From the NCBI GenBank assembly GCA_001603075.1, contig LVBB01000016.1, positions 25,018 to 89,017 of the forward strand: DNA of 64,000 nt. Direction: 5' to 3'. A program made the translations under genes and the position numbers. Under the pieces are notes generated by a model. That model worked only from the letters and a program-made list of their open reading frames with translations. It ran no database searches and was not told the DNA's origin. Below are positions 42,120 through 51,584 of the stretch, one piece after another (position 1 is the stretch's first letter; each line of letters opens with the position of its first letter). This DNA comes from Phycisphaerales bacterium Planc_01 (GTDB lineage Bacteria > Planctomycetota > Phycisphaerae > Sedimentisphaerales > Anaerobacaceae).

Positions 42120-43274
42120 ATGACTTACCCGCACGGCGGCATGAAGAGGCACGATATGCGTATCCTGGCTCTGGAACCCTACTACGGCGGCAGCCACAAG
42201 GCCTTTCTGGACGGCTGGTCGGCATCGAGCCGGCACGACTGGACTATCCTGACGCTGCCGCCATACAAATGGAAATGGCGGATGCGGCACGCGGCGGTGA
42301 CCTTCGCACAGGAGGTCCACGAACATCTGTCCGAGAAGCCGGCGTGGGATCTGCTGTTCTGCTCGGACATGCTGAACCTGGCGGAGTTTCGCGGGTTGAC
42401 TCGCCGCGACCTCGGCGATCTTCCGAGCGTCGTCTACTTCCATGAGAACCAACTGACCTATCCGGTGCGCGTCGAAAGCGAACGCGACTACCAGTTCGCC
42501 ATGACCAACATGACCAGCGCGCTGGCGGCCGACGCGGTGTGGTTCAACTCCGCCTTCCATCGCGACTCGTTCCTCGACGGCCTGGATACCTTTCTCAAAC
42601 GCATGCCGGACCACCAACCGACCGACGCCGTGGACGCCATCCGAGAAAAGGCCCACGTCCATCCACCGGGCGTAACGACGATGCCCGTCCGCTGCGGCAG
42701 GAAGTCCGGGCCGCTGCAAATCCTCTGGGCCGCGCGATGGGAACATGACAAAGCCCCGCAGGACTTCTTCGACGCCCTGGCGATTCTTGCGAAGCAAGGC
42801 GTCGCGTTCCGCATCAGCGTCATCGGAGAGCAGTTCCGTGAGGTGCCGGAAATCTTCGCGCGAGCGCGGAAGGATTTTGGCGACTGCATCGACCGATGGG
42901 GTTACCAGGAGAGTCGAGCCCAATACGAGGCGGCCCTGTCGGAGGCCGACGTTTTCGTCTCGACCGCCCAGCATGAGTTCTTCGGTCTGTGCGCCGTCGA
43001 GGCGGCGCTGGCCGGGGCAGTTCCGTTGCTTCCGAAGCGCCTGGCCTACCCCGAAGTCTTTGGCCTGGAAGAGGCGGACGAGGCCGAGCAGTTCTTCTAC
43101 GACGGTTGTCCCGAAACCCTCGCTGCAAGACTGGCAGAACTGGCGGGAATCGTCGCAGACGGACAGTCCCTGATCGACCGCACGGAACTGCTGCGAAACC
43201 GCCTGAGGCAATTCGAATGGACCAACCTCGTTTCGGTGCTCGACGAGGCGATTGCCTGTATCGCCGGTTTCTGA
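42120..43274 (+). CDS. DUF3524 glycosyltransferase (tRNA-queuosine mannosyltransferase-like)
   Basis: 384 residues. The N-terminal DUF3524 signature is ILALEPYYGGSHKAFLDGWS, followed by WDLLFCSDMLNLAEFRGL, VVYFHENQLTYPV and a GT-B C-terminal half with LQILWAARWEHDKAPQDFFDAL, VSTAQHEFFGLCAVEAALAGAVPLLP. Human GTDC1 of this family is the queuosine mannosyltransferase QTMAN; bacterial members may modify tRNA queuosine or act on other acceptors. The start at 42120 follows GGAGGACTCC; a second ATG at 42156 is an alternative. It ends 6 bases before the convergent regulator gene. Confidence 0.8.
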   Translation: MTYPHGGMKRHDMRILALEPYYGGSHKAFLDGWSASSRHDWTILTLPPYKWKWRMRHAAVTFAQEVHEHLSEKPAWDLLFCSDMLNLAEFRGLTRRDLGDLPSVVYFHENQLTYPVRVESERDYQFAMTNMTSALAADAVWFNSAFHRDSFLDGLDTFLKRMPDHQPTDAVDAIREKAHVHPPGVTTMPVRCGRKSGPLQILWAARWEHDKAPQDFFDALAILAKQGVAFRISVIGEQFREVPEIFARARKDFGDCIDRWGYQESRAQYEAALSEADVFVSTAQHEFFGLCAVEAALAGAVPLLPKRLAYPEVFGLEEADEAEQFFYDGCPETLAARLAELAGIVADGQSLIDRTELLRNRLRQFEWTNLVSVLDEAIACIAGF

Positions 43275-43280
43275 TCGGCG

Positions 43281-44492
43281 CTACCGGGGCACGTGTTTCT
43301 TGCGGTATTCTCGCAGACTGGTCCCGGTCTCCTTGCGGAAATACCGGCTGATGTGTTCGACGCCGTCGAAACCCGACTTGACGGCGATTTCGGTGATGCT
43401 CATGTCGGTGCCGACGAGAAGACCGATGATGTAATTGACGCGAACCCGCCGAATCTCCTGGTAGACCGAGCGTCGAAGAATGCCCTTGAACCGCTTTTCG
43501 AGAACGCGTCGCGAAACGTTGGTGGCCTCGACAACATCATCGACCTGGATCATGCGATTGGGGTGTCGCCGGATGAAGCGCACCGCCGCCGCCACGTCCG
43601 TATCGGTCACCGCCAGAATATCCGTCGACATCCGCGTCACGATGTGCGTCGGACGCACGGGAATCTGCTGGCCGGTCATCGGCTCGCCCTTCATGAGTCC
43701 GTCGAGCAGTCGAGCCGCCTCGTGGCCGGCTGTCTCCGTGTCCAGGGCAATGCTCGATATCGGTGGATCGGCCAGATCGCAGATCAGGATGTCGTTATCG
43801 ACCCCGAGCACCGCCACCTGATCGGGCACGTACAGATCGGCCAGTTTGCAGGCCTCGATGACCTGCAGGGCGCGATCGTCGTTGCAGCACAGCAGGGCCA
43901 CGGGCTTGGGCAACGACTCCAGCCATTCGGCGATCAGGTTCTGCTCGCTCTTCCAGACGCGCTTGGCTCGGGCCTTGGGCTGGCGGTAGACGTTGGCACA
44001 GAACCCCGCGCGTTCCAGCCGCTCGACAAAATGTCTGGCGCGCAGTCGGGACCAGACGAACTCGTCGAGCCCGCAGAACGCGAAGTTCTGGAACCCTCGA
44101 TCGAGAAAGTGGTCGGCGGCCATCGAGCCGATCGCGGCGCTGTCGGTGATGATCGCAGGGAACGGGGTGTAGCTTTCTCTGTTGTGCTGTGCGAAGATTA
44201 CAGGGAACTTCCCGTTGGAGAGGTTCTCGACGACCTGCACATCGCGCATGATGGCGCCGTCGATCTTGAGGTCCCTCCATTCCGGCAGCGACGAGTCGAG
44301 TCCGGCCGACCGCTGGTAAACCCGCCACGGTCCGTGCAGTCGCGAGTAGCGGGCGATCCCATAGAGCAAACCGCGACCGAACTCGCGCGAGGTCTCGACA
44401 AACAGGAGCACGGAGGGCGCCCCGCCGGCTCCCGGCTTCCCTGGCTTCTGTACGCTGGTTCGCTCGGTATCCATCCGATTCAGGACATCCAA
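43281..44492 (-). CDS. XylR-like AraC/LacI-hybrid regulator of the pentose operon
   Basis: 403 residues with a TTG start at 44492, nine bases after AGGAGG; the first ATG (44474) has no ribosome site. Residues about 25-290 are a LacI-type periplasmic-binding-like sugar domain (LLFVETSREFGRGLLYGIARY, IITDSAAIGSMAADHFLDRGF, LCCNDDRALQVIEAC, VLGVDNDILICDLADPPISSI). Residues about 300-400 are an AraC helix-turn-helix pair (VDDVVEATNVSRRVLEKRFKG, ITEIAVKSGFDGVEHISRYFRKE). This is the XylR architecture, binding a pentose and DNA. Operon position suggests control of the ara genes by L-arabinose, but the ligand is inferred. Confidence 0.87.
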   Translation of the reverse strand: MDVLNRMDTERTSVQKPGKPGAGGAPSVLLFVETSREFGRGLLYGIARYSRLHGPWRVYQRSAGLDSSLPEWRDLKIDGAIMRDVQVVENLSNGKFPVIFAQHNRESYTPFPAIITDSAAIGSMAADHFLDRGFQNFAFCGLDEFVWSRLRARHFVERLERAGFCANVYRQPKARAKRVWKSEQNLIAEWLESLPKPVALLCCNDDRALQVIEACKLADLYVPDQVAVLGVDNDILICDLADPPISSIALDTETAGHEAARLLDGLMKGEPMTGQQIPVRPTHIVTRMSTDILAVTDTDVAAAVRFIRRHPNRMIQVDDVVEATNVSRRVLEKRFKGILRRSVYQEIRRVRVNYIIGLLVGTDMSITEIAVKSGFDGVEHISRYFRKETGTSLREYRKKHVPR

Positions 44493-44563
44493 ATTCGTAT
44501 GCCTCCTGGTGGAAATCACCGGATGCGGGACTCGATCACCGCAACTGGCCTGGCGGGCACGGA

Positions 44564-45970
44564 TCAGACGTGCCGGTAGACGTCCCAGCCTTGATAGTTG
44601 CCCAAGGCCTCGGCAACGGCCTCGGCAACGGAACACAGGTTGACCGCCACGTGGTGCTCGAAACCCATCTGGCAGATGTAGTTCAGCAGCATCTGGAGGT
44701 TGTCGATCTTCATAACGCCGTAGCCGCCGAACGTATCGAGCTTGTCGTTCGTGAACTTGCCCTGCCCGATGTAGACGCGAAGCAGACCTTCGACGTCGTC
44801 GGTGCTGGCACGGCAAAAGGTGGCCGGCGAAGGTTTGATTCTTCCGACGATGGTGCCGTAGGTGTTGTCCTTGCCCACCGAGCCGGCGATGATCTCCTGG
44901 AAATCCATCTTGTCGGTCTGGAAGAACGACTTGGGCAGGTTGCTGCAATGGAACAGCACGCACTTGTTCGGATCGCCCTCGAAGTTGTTGTTCCAGTCGA
45001 GCAGCGCGCTGGGTGATCCGGAGGCCAACTGGAGAACGTACATCGCCAGCAGGCCGGTGATGTCCACCTCGCAGGCGCTGGGCAGCAGGGATTCACTCAT
45101 CATGCTCATCAGCGCGCAGGGCACGATTCCGAAGTACTGCTCGAGTGCGGTCCAGCACTGGATCGCCGTGCCCGCCAGCTCGTTCTCCTTGACCCAGGCA
45201 TCGATCACGGCGCCGAATTTGGCCATTTTCAGCAGGCTCTCTGAGGGAATGGCCTCAACGTTGGTGTATTTGCGGATCGCGTTGAGCTTGGCCCTGACAG
45301 AGGGGGCTTTGTCGGCCAGTCGATCAACCTTGGCGAGGACCTCGTACAGATCGACCGGCTCGACCGCGATGCCGGCCAATTCCAGGATCTTCTCGCTGTA
45401 CCGAACCGTGTTGAACGCGGCCGGCCGACTGCCGATGGCGCCGAAACGAACGTTCCTGAGGCCCTTGACCACACGACAGACCGCGGCGAACCGGTCCAGA
45501 TCGTTCTGGAATTCCTCCGAGGCAACCTTGACCGTGTGCGAGGTCGTCAGCGTGAAGGGAATGCCGGCCTGCCGGAGATTGTTGCACACGCTGATTTTGC
45601 CGCAGAACGAGTCACGGCGACCGCCCATCGCCATCCGGGCGACGGCGTCCTCCTCCGCCTGGATCAGGATCGGCACGTTCAGGCCACTGCGTTTGACGGC
45701 CTCCGCCACCCCTCTCTCATCCCCGAAGTTGGGCAGCGTCACGATGATCCCGTCGATCTTGTCGGCCTTCGAGGCAAACAGGGCCGCGCACTTCTTGGCG
45801 TCCTCGAAGGTCTCGACCGCGCCGAACTTCGTTTCTGTCATCGGCAATGCGACGCTGTCATAGCCGTTCTTCTTGAGAACCGCCATGATGTCTCTGCGTC
45901 CTTCCTTCGCCAGCGCATCGGGGAAGAAGCCTCGGTTGCCGACGATGACTCCGAACGTGACCTTGGCCAT
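44564..45970 (-). CDS. FucI/AraA-superfamily sugar isomerase (putative L-arabinose isomerase)
   Basis: 468 residues. Segments MAKVTFGVIVGNRGFFPDALA, DGIIVTLPNFGDERGVAEAVK, VPILIQAEEDAVARMAMGGRRDS and NVRFGAIGSRPAAFNTVRYSEK match the L-fucose/L-arabinose isomerase C-terminal superfamily; it is clearly not canonical AraA (no GSQHLYG-like start). Metal-ligand residues could not be fixed. It lies between araD and the regulator in a pentose operon that has no other isomerase, so an L-arabinose to L-ribulose reaction is the best guess. RBS AAGGAG. Twelve bases separate it from araD. Confidence 0.82.
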   Translation of the reverse strand: MAKVTFGVIVGNRGFFPDALAKEGRRDIMAVLKKNGYDSVALPMTETKFGAVETFEDAKKCAALFASKADKIDGIIVTLPNFGDERGVAEAVKRSGLNVPILIQAEEDAVARMAMGGRRDSFCGKISVCNNLRQAGIPFTLTTSHTVKVASEEFQNDLDRFAAVCRVVKGLRNVRFGAIGSRPAAFNTVRYSEKILELAGIAVEPVDLYEVLAKVDRLADKAPSVRAKLNAIRKYTNVEAIPSESLLKMAKFGAVIDAWVKENELAGTAIQCWTALEQYFGIVPCALMSMMSESLLPSACEVDITGLLAMYVLQLASGSPSALLDWNNNFEGDPNKCVLFHCSNLPKSFFQTDKMDFQEIIAGSVGKDNTYGTIVGRIKPSPATFCRASTDDVEGLLRVYIGQGKFTNDKLDTFGGYGVMKIDNLQMLLNYICQMGFEHHVAVNLCSVAEAVAEALGNYQGWDVYRHV

Positions 45971-45982
45971 TTCGGTTCTCCT

Positions 45983-46672
45983 TCAGGCTTGCCCGTAATA
46001 GGCGTTCGTGCCGTGCTTTCGCAGGTAGTGTTTGTCGAGAAGAGCTTGGGAGATGGGTAGTTGTTCGGGATGGACTGCCAGCGTCCCGGCGGCCATCTTC
46101 GCCACTTCCTCAAGGACCACGGCGTTCTTGACGGATTCGTCAGGACTCTTGCCCCAGGTGAATGGACCGTGATTGGCCACGAGGACGGCAGGCATCTGCA
46201 TCGGGTCGATCCCCTGAAAACGCCGGACGATCACGACGCCGGTGTTGGCCTCGTAGTCCTGCCCGATCTCGGCGGCCGTCATCGTTTCAGTCACGGGGAC
46301 GGCGCCGTAGAAATGGTCGGCGTGGGTCGTGCCCAGGCACGGGATGTCCCGCTGGGCCTGGGCCCACATCGTCGCATGGGGCGAATGCGTGTGGCAGATG
46401 CCTCCGATGCCCGGAAAACTGCGATACAGCTCCAGATGGGTCGGCGTGTCGGACGAGGGACGCAGGTCCCCTTCGACGACGTTGCCCTGCAAATCGAGCA
46501 GGACGATCTGCTCGGGCACCAGCTCATCGTAGCTGACGCCGCTGGGCTTGATGGCCACGATGCCGGCGTCGCGGTCGATCCCGCTGACGTTGCCCCAGGT
46601 GAACACGACGAGGCCGTACCGCTGAAGATCGAGGTTGGCCCTGCAAACCTGTTGTTTCAGTTTCTCGTGCAT
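45983..46672 (-). CDS. araD: L-ribulose-5-phosphate 4-epimerase
   Basis: 229 residues, class II aldolase/epimerase family. Key segments are LVVFTWGNVSGIDRDAGIVAIKPSGV (substrate phosphate site), GICHTHSPHATMWA (zinc histidines), TTHADHFYGAVPVT and ALVVANHGPF-like VLVANHGPFTWGKSP (third zinc His). It converts L-ribulose 5-phosphate to D-xylulose 5-phosphate. The start at 46672 lies 2 bases after the araB stop; a longer upstream frame lies inside araB and is not used. Confidence 0.92.
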   Translation of the reverse strand: MHEKLKQQVCRANLDLQRYGLVVFTWGNVSGIDRDAGIVAIKPSGVSYDELVPEQIVLLDLQGNVVEGDLRPSSDTPTHLELYRSFPGIGGICHTHSPHATMWAQAQRDIPCLGTTHADHFYGAVPVTETMTAAEIGQDYEANTGVVIVRRFQGIDPMQMPAVLVANHGPFTWGKSPDESVKNAVVLEEVAKMAAGTLAVHPEQLPISQALLDKHYLRKHGTNAYYGQA

Positions 46673-46674
46673 CG

Positions 46675-48348
46675 CTACGCGTTGGCCTTCTCTTTGATTT
46701 CCAGCAGCTCCTTCATCACATTGCCCATCGCCAGCGGCTGGCCCTTGAGGCCGAACCCGTCGTGGAGCTGCCGATAGAGCCCGTAAAGCCGGCGATAGAC
46801 CTGGTGGTTTGCCGGGATGGGCTTGAAAGTCGTCTCCTTGATACCGCACATCGCCGCCTGGGCTTTGGCAAAGCCGGGATACGCACCGCCGACCACAGCC
46901 GCTGCGATGGCCGACCCCAGCGCGCAGGTCTGGGCCGAGCGGGAAATCTTCATCTCGCGGCCGGTGACGTCAGCGTAGATCTGCATGAGCATGGCGTTCT
47001 TCTCCGAGATCCCGCCGCAGTTGACCACCTCGGAGATCTCGACGCCGTATTCCTCAAATCGGTTGATGATGGTCAACGCGCCGAAGGCCGTCGCCTCGAC
47101 CAGGGCCCGATAAATCTCTTCGGGGCGGGTGTGAAGGGTCTGGCCCAGAAGCAGGCCGGTCAGGCGTTGATCGACCAGGATCGTCCGATTGCCGTTGTTC
47201 CAGTCGAGGGCCAGCAATCCGGACTGGCCCGGCTTGAGCCTGGCGGCCTTCTCGGTCAGCGACTGGTGCGACCCGGCTTCTTTACCGCCGGGCTGGATGT
47301 AGTTGACGAACCAGTTGAAGATGTCCCCGACGGCCGACTGGCCTGCTTCGAGGCCGTAGAAGCCCGGCAGGATCGAGCCGTCCACGATGCCGCAGATGCC
47401 CGGGATGTCGGGCAGATTCGCGCTCGACGGAGCGACGACCATGTCGCACGTGCTGGTCCCGATGATCTTGACGAGCACGCCGGCCTTGATGCCGGAGCCG
47501 ACGCCGCCCAGGTGGGCGTCGAAGGCGCCCATCGCCACGGGAATGCCGGCGGTCAGGCCGAGCTTGCTCGCCCACGCATCGGTGAGCTTGCCGGCGACTT
47601 GATCGACCGCGTAGGTCTTGTCGCCGAGGGTCCGACGGAGCTTGCCCAGTTTCGGGTCGAGTCTGGCGAGGAACGCCTCGTCGGGATAGCCGCCCCACTC
47701 GTCGCAGAACATGGCCTTGTGTCCGGCCGCGCAGCGACACCGCCGGATCTTCTCCGGCGCATCGGCGCCCGTCAATACGGCCGGCAGCCAGTCGGCGTGC
47801 TCGACCCACGTGTACGCCGCATCGAAGACCTTGGGCGCCACCCGCAGGCAGTGGAGGATCTTGCTGAAGAACCACTCCGACGAATACGTCCCGCCGCACT
47901 TGGCCAGATATTCGGGGTGCTCCTTGCGGGCCAGTTCGGTGATCTCGGCAGCCTCGGCATAGCCGGTGTGGTCCTTCCAGAGCCATGCGTGGGCGTTCAG
48001 ATTGTCTTTGAACGCGTCGAGCATCGCCAGCGGCGTCCCGTTCTTGTCGACGGGCAGCGGCGTCGAGCCGGTCGTGTCCACGCCGATGCCGATGATGTTC
48101 TTTGAATCGAACTTCGGCTCGGCCTTGCGCGCCTCGGCGATCGCCCCGGCCACGGTGACCTCTACACCTTTGAGATAGTCGGCGGGGTTCTGTCGGGCCA
48201 CGTTGTGATCGGCGGCATCGAGAAGAATGCCCGCCTCGCCCGTCTCATACTCATAGACGCACGTCCCCAGCTCGCGACCGTTCGACGTATCGACGATCAG
48301 GCAGCGCACGGAGTTCGTGCCGTAGTCCAAACCTACCGCATAGGCCAT
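46675..48348 (-). CDS. araB: L-ribulokinase
   Basis: 557 residues, FGGY kinase. Starts AYAVGLDYGTNSVRCLIVDTSNG (ATP site), continues with GIGVDTTGSTPLPVDKNGTPLAML (sugar site), GAFDAHLGGVGSGIKAGVLVKIIGTSTCDM and VNCGGISEKNAMLMQIYADVTG in the C-terminal lobe. This is the ribulokinase subgroup (long AraB form). It phosphorylates L-ribulose and is coupled to araD by a 2-base gap. GAGGGG precedes the ATG. Confidence 0.92.
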   Translation of the reverse strand: MAYAVGLDYGTNSVRCLIVDTSNGRELGTCVYEYETGEAGILLDAADHNVARQNPADYLKGVEVTVAGAIAEARKAEPKFDSKNIIGIGVDTTGSTPLPVDKNGTPLAMLDAFKDNLNAHAWLWKDHTGYAEAAEITELARKEHPEYLAKCGGTYSSEWFFSKILHCLRVAPKVFDAAYTWVEHADWLPAVLTGADAPEKIRRCRCAAGHKAMFCDEWGGYPDEAFLARLDPKLGKLRRTLGDKTYAVDQVAGKLTDAWASKLGLTAGIPVAMGAFDAHLGGVGSGIKAGVLVKIIGTSTCDMVVAPSSANLPDIPGICGIVDGSILPGFYGLEAGQSAVGDIFNWFVNYIQPGGKEAGSHQSLTEKAARLKPGQSGLLALDWNNGNRTILVDQRLTGLLLGQTLHTRPEEIYRALVEATAFGALTIINRFEEYGVEISEVVNCGGISEKNAMLMQIYADVTGREMKISRSAQTCALGSAIAAAVVGGAYPGFAKAQAAMCGIKETTFKPIPANHQVYRRLYGLYRQLHDGFGLKGQPLAMGNVMKELLEIKEKANA

Positions 48349-48374
48349 CGCTCACCCCTCGAATCTAAGATGTC

Positions 48375-50135
48375 TCAGCCCCTGAAATAGAGATACGCCG
48401 CAAGGATCGCCACCAGGACACCGACCGAGGCGATCACATCCCACTGGTTCCAGGACGCCCGCGAGGCCTTGCGGTCTTCGTCGGTCAGGGTCCCATAGGT
48501 CAGGCCGCCGATCTTACTGTACGCCGGCTCTTCCGTCAGATGGCTGACCACAACCATGACCGCAATGCAGACCAGGAAGATCAGAAGGCTGTAGTACTGG
48601 AAGTAGATGTTGTTCACGATCCAGAAGAAGGAGCCTTCCGCGTACGAGAAGTCGGTCATCAGCTTGACCGGCGTATCGACGGCCAGTCGGAACAGGCCGA
48701 GCACAAATCCGACGATCAGCGCCCACAAGCAGCCCTTGGCGTTGAGGCGTCGGCTGAAGACGCCCAGGAAGAAGACGACAAAGATCGGTGGAGCCAGGTA
48801 GGCCTGAACCCCTTGCAGATAGTCGTACAATCCCTTGCCGCCCCGGATGACGGGGATCCAGAGCAGGCCGATGAGGACCATGACGGCGGTGGCGACTCGA
48901 CCCACCCACACAACCTGTTTTTCCGGCGCCTTGGGGCGCAGCTTCGAATAGAAGTCGATGGTGAACAGCGCCGCGGAGGCGTTGAACGCGCCGGCCAGCG
49001 AACTCATCAAGGCCGCGAGCAAACCAGCCACGACGATCCCGCGAATCCCGATCGGCAGGACTTGGGCGACCAGCAGCGGGAAGGCCTGCTGGGCGTTGTC
49101 GCGAACGACGTCGCCGTTGGCGTCGAGCATCGCCTGCTGCAGGGCGGTATTCTGTCCGCTCTTGGCCAGCGCGAAGGCGATCATGCCCGGGATGATGAAG
49201 ATGAAGACCGGCAGGAGCTTCAGGGCCGCCGAGCAGATGGAGCCCCGGCGGGCATCCGTCTCATTCTGCGCGCCAAGCACACGCTGCACGATGTACTGGT
49301 CGGTGCACCAATACCATAGTCCGACGATCGGTGCGCAGAAGAGCATGCCGATCCAGGGATAATTGTCGTTGAAGTACCAGGCCATGCGGCCCGATTCCTT
49401 GACCGGCGCCCAGGTGCCCGCCACTCCCTCCGGCACGAGCGGCTTCCACAGGTTGAACATCTCCGAGCCGGCCCACTCGCGCAGCGCCTCCCAGCCACCA
49501 AGAGCCTTCAGACCGAAATACGTCACGAAGGCCGAACCGACCACGAGGATCACCGTCTGGATCGCCGAGGTATAGGCGACGGCCCGCATCCCGCCCATGA
49601 TCGTGTAGATGCCGGTCAGGACGATCACCAGGATCGACCCGATCCAGAAGCTGTCGAGCCCCAGGAACGTGATGTCGGGAATCAACACGGCGAACACCAC
49701 GCCGCCGGCGAAGATGCCGACCGCCAGCTTGGTCAGAATGTACGCGACCAGCGAGATGATCGAGAGCACCGTACGGTTGACCGGCGAGAACCGCCGTTCG
49801 AGGAACTCCGGCATGGTGAAGACTCTCGACCGCATGTAGAAGGGCACCATGATCCAGGCCAGGACCAGCAGACACCAGGCGTGCAACTCGTAGTGGGCCA
49901 TGGCGACCCCGTCGGTGGCGCCCGAGCCGGCGAGGCCGACGAGATGCTCGGACCCGATGTTCGACGAGAAGACCGCCGCACCGATGATCCACCACCCGAG
50001 ATTACGTCCGGCGAGGAAGTACTCCGTCGTCGTCTGCGACTGCCTTTCCTTGAGGTAGGCCCACCATGCGATGCCAAACACAACAGCGAAGTAGCCCAGA
50101 ATGAAAAGCCAGTCAACCGTGTGCAATGCCGTCAT
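48375..50135 (-). CDS. Sodium:solute symporter (SGLT-type sugar transporter)
   Basis: 586 residues, about 13-14 helices, SSS family. Signature segments are TTEYFLAGRNLGWWIIGAAVFSSNIGSEHLVGLAGSG, PEFLERRFSPVNRTVLSI, and GIRGIVVAGLLAALMSSLAGAFNASAALFTIDFY with the sodium-site serines. The SGLT-like NxxSE segment and the loop WYWCTDQYIVQRVLGA fit vSGLT-type sugar carriers. Operon position suggests arabinose or galactose import. RBS AAAGGAG precedes the ATG; 26 bases to araB. Confidence 0.88.
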   Translation of the reverse strand: MTALHTVDWLFILGYFAVVFGIAWWAYLKERQSQTTTEYFLAGRNLGWWIIGAAVFSSNIGSEHLVGLAGSGATDGVAMAHYELHAWCLLVLAWIMVPFYMRSRVFTMPEFLERRFSPVNRTVLSIISLVAYILTKLAVGIFAGGVVFAVLIPDITFLGLDSFWIGSILVIVLTGIYTIMGGMRAVAYTSAIQTVILVVGSAFVTYFGLKALGGWEALREWAGSEMFNLWKPLVPEGVAGTWAPVKESGRMAWYFNDNYPWIGMLFCAPIVGLWYWCTDQYIVQRVLGAQNETDARRGSICSAALKLLPVFIFIIPGMIAFALAKSGQNTALQQAMLDANGDVVRDNAQQAFPLLVAQVLPIGIRGIVVAGLLAALMSSLAGAFNASAALFTIDFYSKLRPKAPEKQVVWVGRVATAVMVLIGLLWIPVIRGGKGLYDYLQGVQAYLAPPIFVVFFLGVFSRRLNAKGCLWALIVGFVLGLFRLAVDTPVKLMTDFSYAEGSFFWIVNNIYFQYYSLLIFLVCIAVMVVVSHLTEEPAYSKIGGLTYGTLTDEDRKASRASWNQWDVIASVGVLVAILAAYLYFRG

Positions 50136-50195
50136 GTCTTCTCCTTTGTGTAGAGTTCAGGGATTCTCTCAGTTTATCATGCGTCGGCCGCCCCG

Positions 50196-51371
50196 CTATC
50201 GCGCGGAGAACGCGTAGACCGTCGTGGTCCTGTAGATGCGGCCCGGACGCAGGATGGTTGACGGAAAGTCCGGCTTGTTCGGCGAATCCGGGTAGTGCTG
50301 CGTCTCCAGGCAGAAGCCATAGCGATGCTTGTAGACAACCCCGTCCTTGCCCGTGATGGTCCCGTCGAGGAAGTTGCCCGCGTAGAACTGAATGCCGGGC
50401 TCGGTCGTCCGGACGGTCATCAGGCGTCCGGTCGTCGGCTCGTAGACCTCGGCCGCCAACGTCATCGCGTCGCCCTTCTTGTTCAAGACCCAATTGTGGT
50501 CGTAGCCGCCGCCGAACTGAAGTTGCTCGTAGCTGTCGTCGATCCGGGCGCCGATCGCCGTGCGTTTGCCGAAGTCCATCGGTGTCCCCTGAACGGGTCG
50601 CAGCTCCCCCGTCGGGATCAGCCCGGCATCGACCGGCGTGAACCTCTCGGCGTTGAGCATCAGCTCGTGGCCCAGGATGTCGCGCTGTCCGCCGGTCAGA
50701 TTGAAATAGCCGTGGTGCGTGACATTGACCGGCGTAGCCTTGTCCGTGGTGGCCTCGTACTCGATCCGCAACTCGTTTCTGTTGGTCAGGAGATAAATCA
50801 CACTGACCCTGAGGTTGCCCGGATAGCCCTCCTCGCCATCGCGGCTCAGGTAGCTGAGCTTGACACCGACGGCATCGGCCCGATCGACCGGCTCATCGTC
50901 CCAGACGACCTTGTCGAAGCCCCTGATCCCGCCGTGAAGGTGGTTCTCACCGTCGTTCGTGGCCAGCGTGTAGGTCGTGCCGTCAAGTGTGAACTTGCCC
51001 TTGCCAATCCGATTGCCGTACCGCCCGACGATGGCACCGAAGTAGGGGCTGACCTTGATGTAGTCGGCCAGATTGTCATAACCCAGGACGACGTCGTCGA
51101 ACCGCCCGTTCTTGTCGGGGGCGGTCAGCGAGACCACGATGGCCCCGTACGTTACGATCTCGGCCGTCATGCCCTGGGCGTTGCGGAGGGTGTAGTGGCG
51201 AACCGCCCGGCCGTCGGGCGCTGTGCCGAACGGCGCGACGAGCCGCTCCATCTCCATCTTCGCCTGCCCCGATTTCGTCCATCGGTCCGTCGAGCCGCAC
51301 GAACACAGCATGGTCACCGTCATCGCCAAACACACAACCAAACCGATCCGTCGCGCTTCTTCCTTAAGCAT
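50196..51371 (-). CDS. galM: Aldose 1-epimerase (galactose mutarotase), lipoprotein-type
   Basis: 391 residues. The start at 51371 (MLKEEARR) gives a membrane-anchor-like signal ending SCGSTDRW, a possible lipobox (MLCSC). Mutarotase landmarks are GAIVVSLTAPDKNGRFDDVVLGYD, GNRIGKGKFTLDG, NHLHGGIRGFDK, TPVNVTHHGYFNL (catalytic His) and PGIQFYAGNFLDG; a carboxylate near the end LETQHYPDSPNKPDFP is the base. It interconverts anomers of galactose or arabinose. It starts the carrier/kinase part of the ara operon and is exported, so it acts on sugars outside the cytoplasm. Confidence 0.87.
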   Translation of the reverse strand: MLKEEARRIGLVVCLAMTVTMLCSCGSTDRWTKSGQAKMEMERLVAPFGTAPDGRAVRHYTLRNAQGMTAEIVTYGAIVVSLTAPDKNGRFDDVVLGYDNLADYIKVSPYFGAIVGRYGNRIGKGKFTLDGTTYTLATNDGENHLHGGIRGFDKVVWDDEPVDRADAVGVKLSYLSRDGEEGYPGNLRVSVIYLLTNRNELRIEYEATTDKATPVNVTHHGYFNLTGGQRDILGHELMLNAERFTPVDAGLIPTGELRPVQGTPMDFGKRTAIGARIDDSYEQLQFGGGYDHNWVLNKKGDAMTLAAEVYEPTTGRLMTVRTTEPGIQFYAGNFLDGTITGKDGVVYKHRYGFCLETQHYPDSPNKPDFPSTILRPGRIYRTTTVYAFSAR

Positions 51372-51584
51372 CTCTTGTCCGCCTTTCCAAATCGTGTTGC
51401 ACCGATGAAGTTGACACGATGGCCCTTTGTGGAGCCGGCCGTCGTCCAATTATCGTCTTCCCTGTCCGAAAGCAAAGGTTATTTTGCGTTTTCTTTTCAT
51501 CAAATTGCGAACGCCACCCCGCGCCGTTTCGCACAGACGCAGAATACGCAGGACAGCTCTGCGAATCGGGCCTTCCGCCCGGAC

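Noticed and set aside
44564..45970. Canonical L-arabinose isomerase AraA
   Set aside because: The sequence lacks the AraA start and motif pattern and fits the L-fucose isomerase-like superfamily instead.
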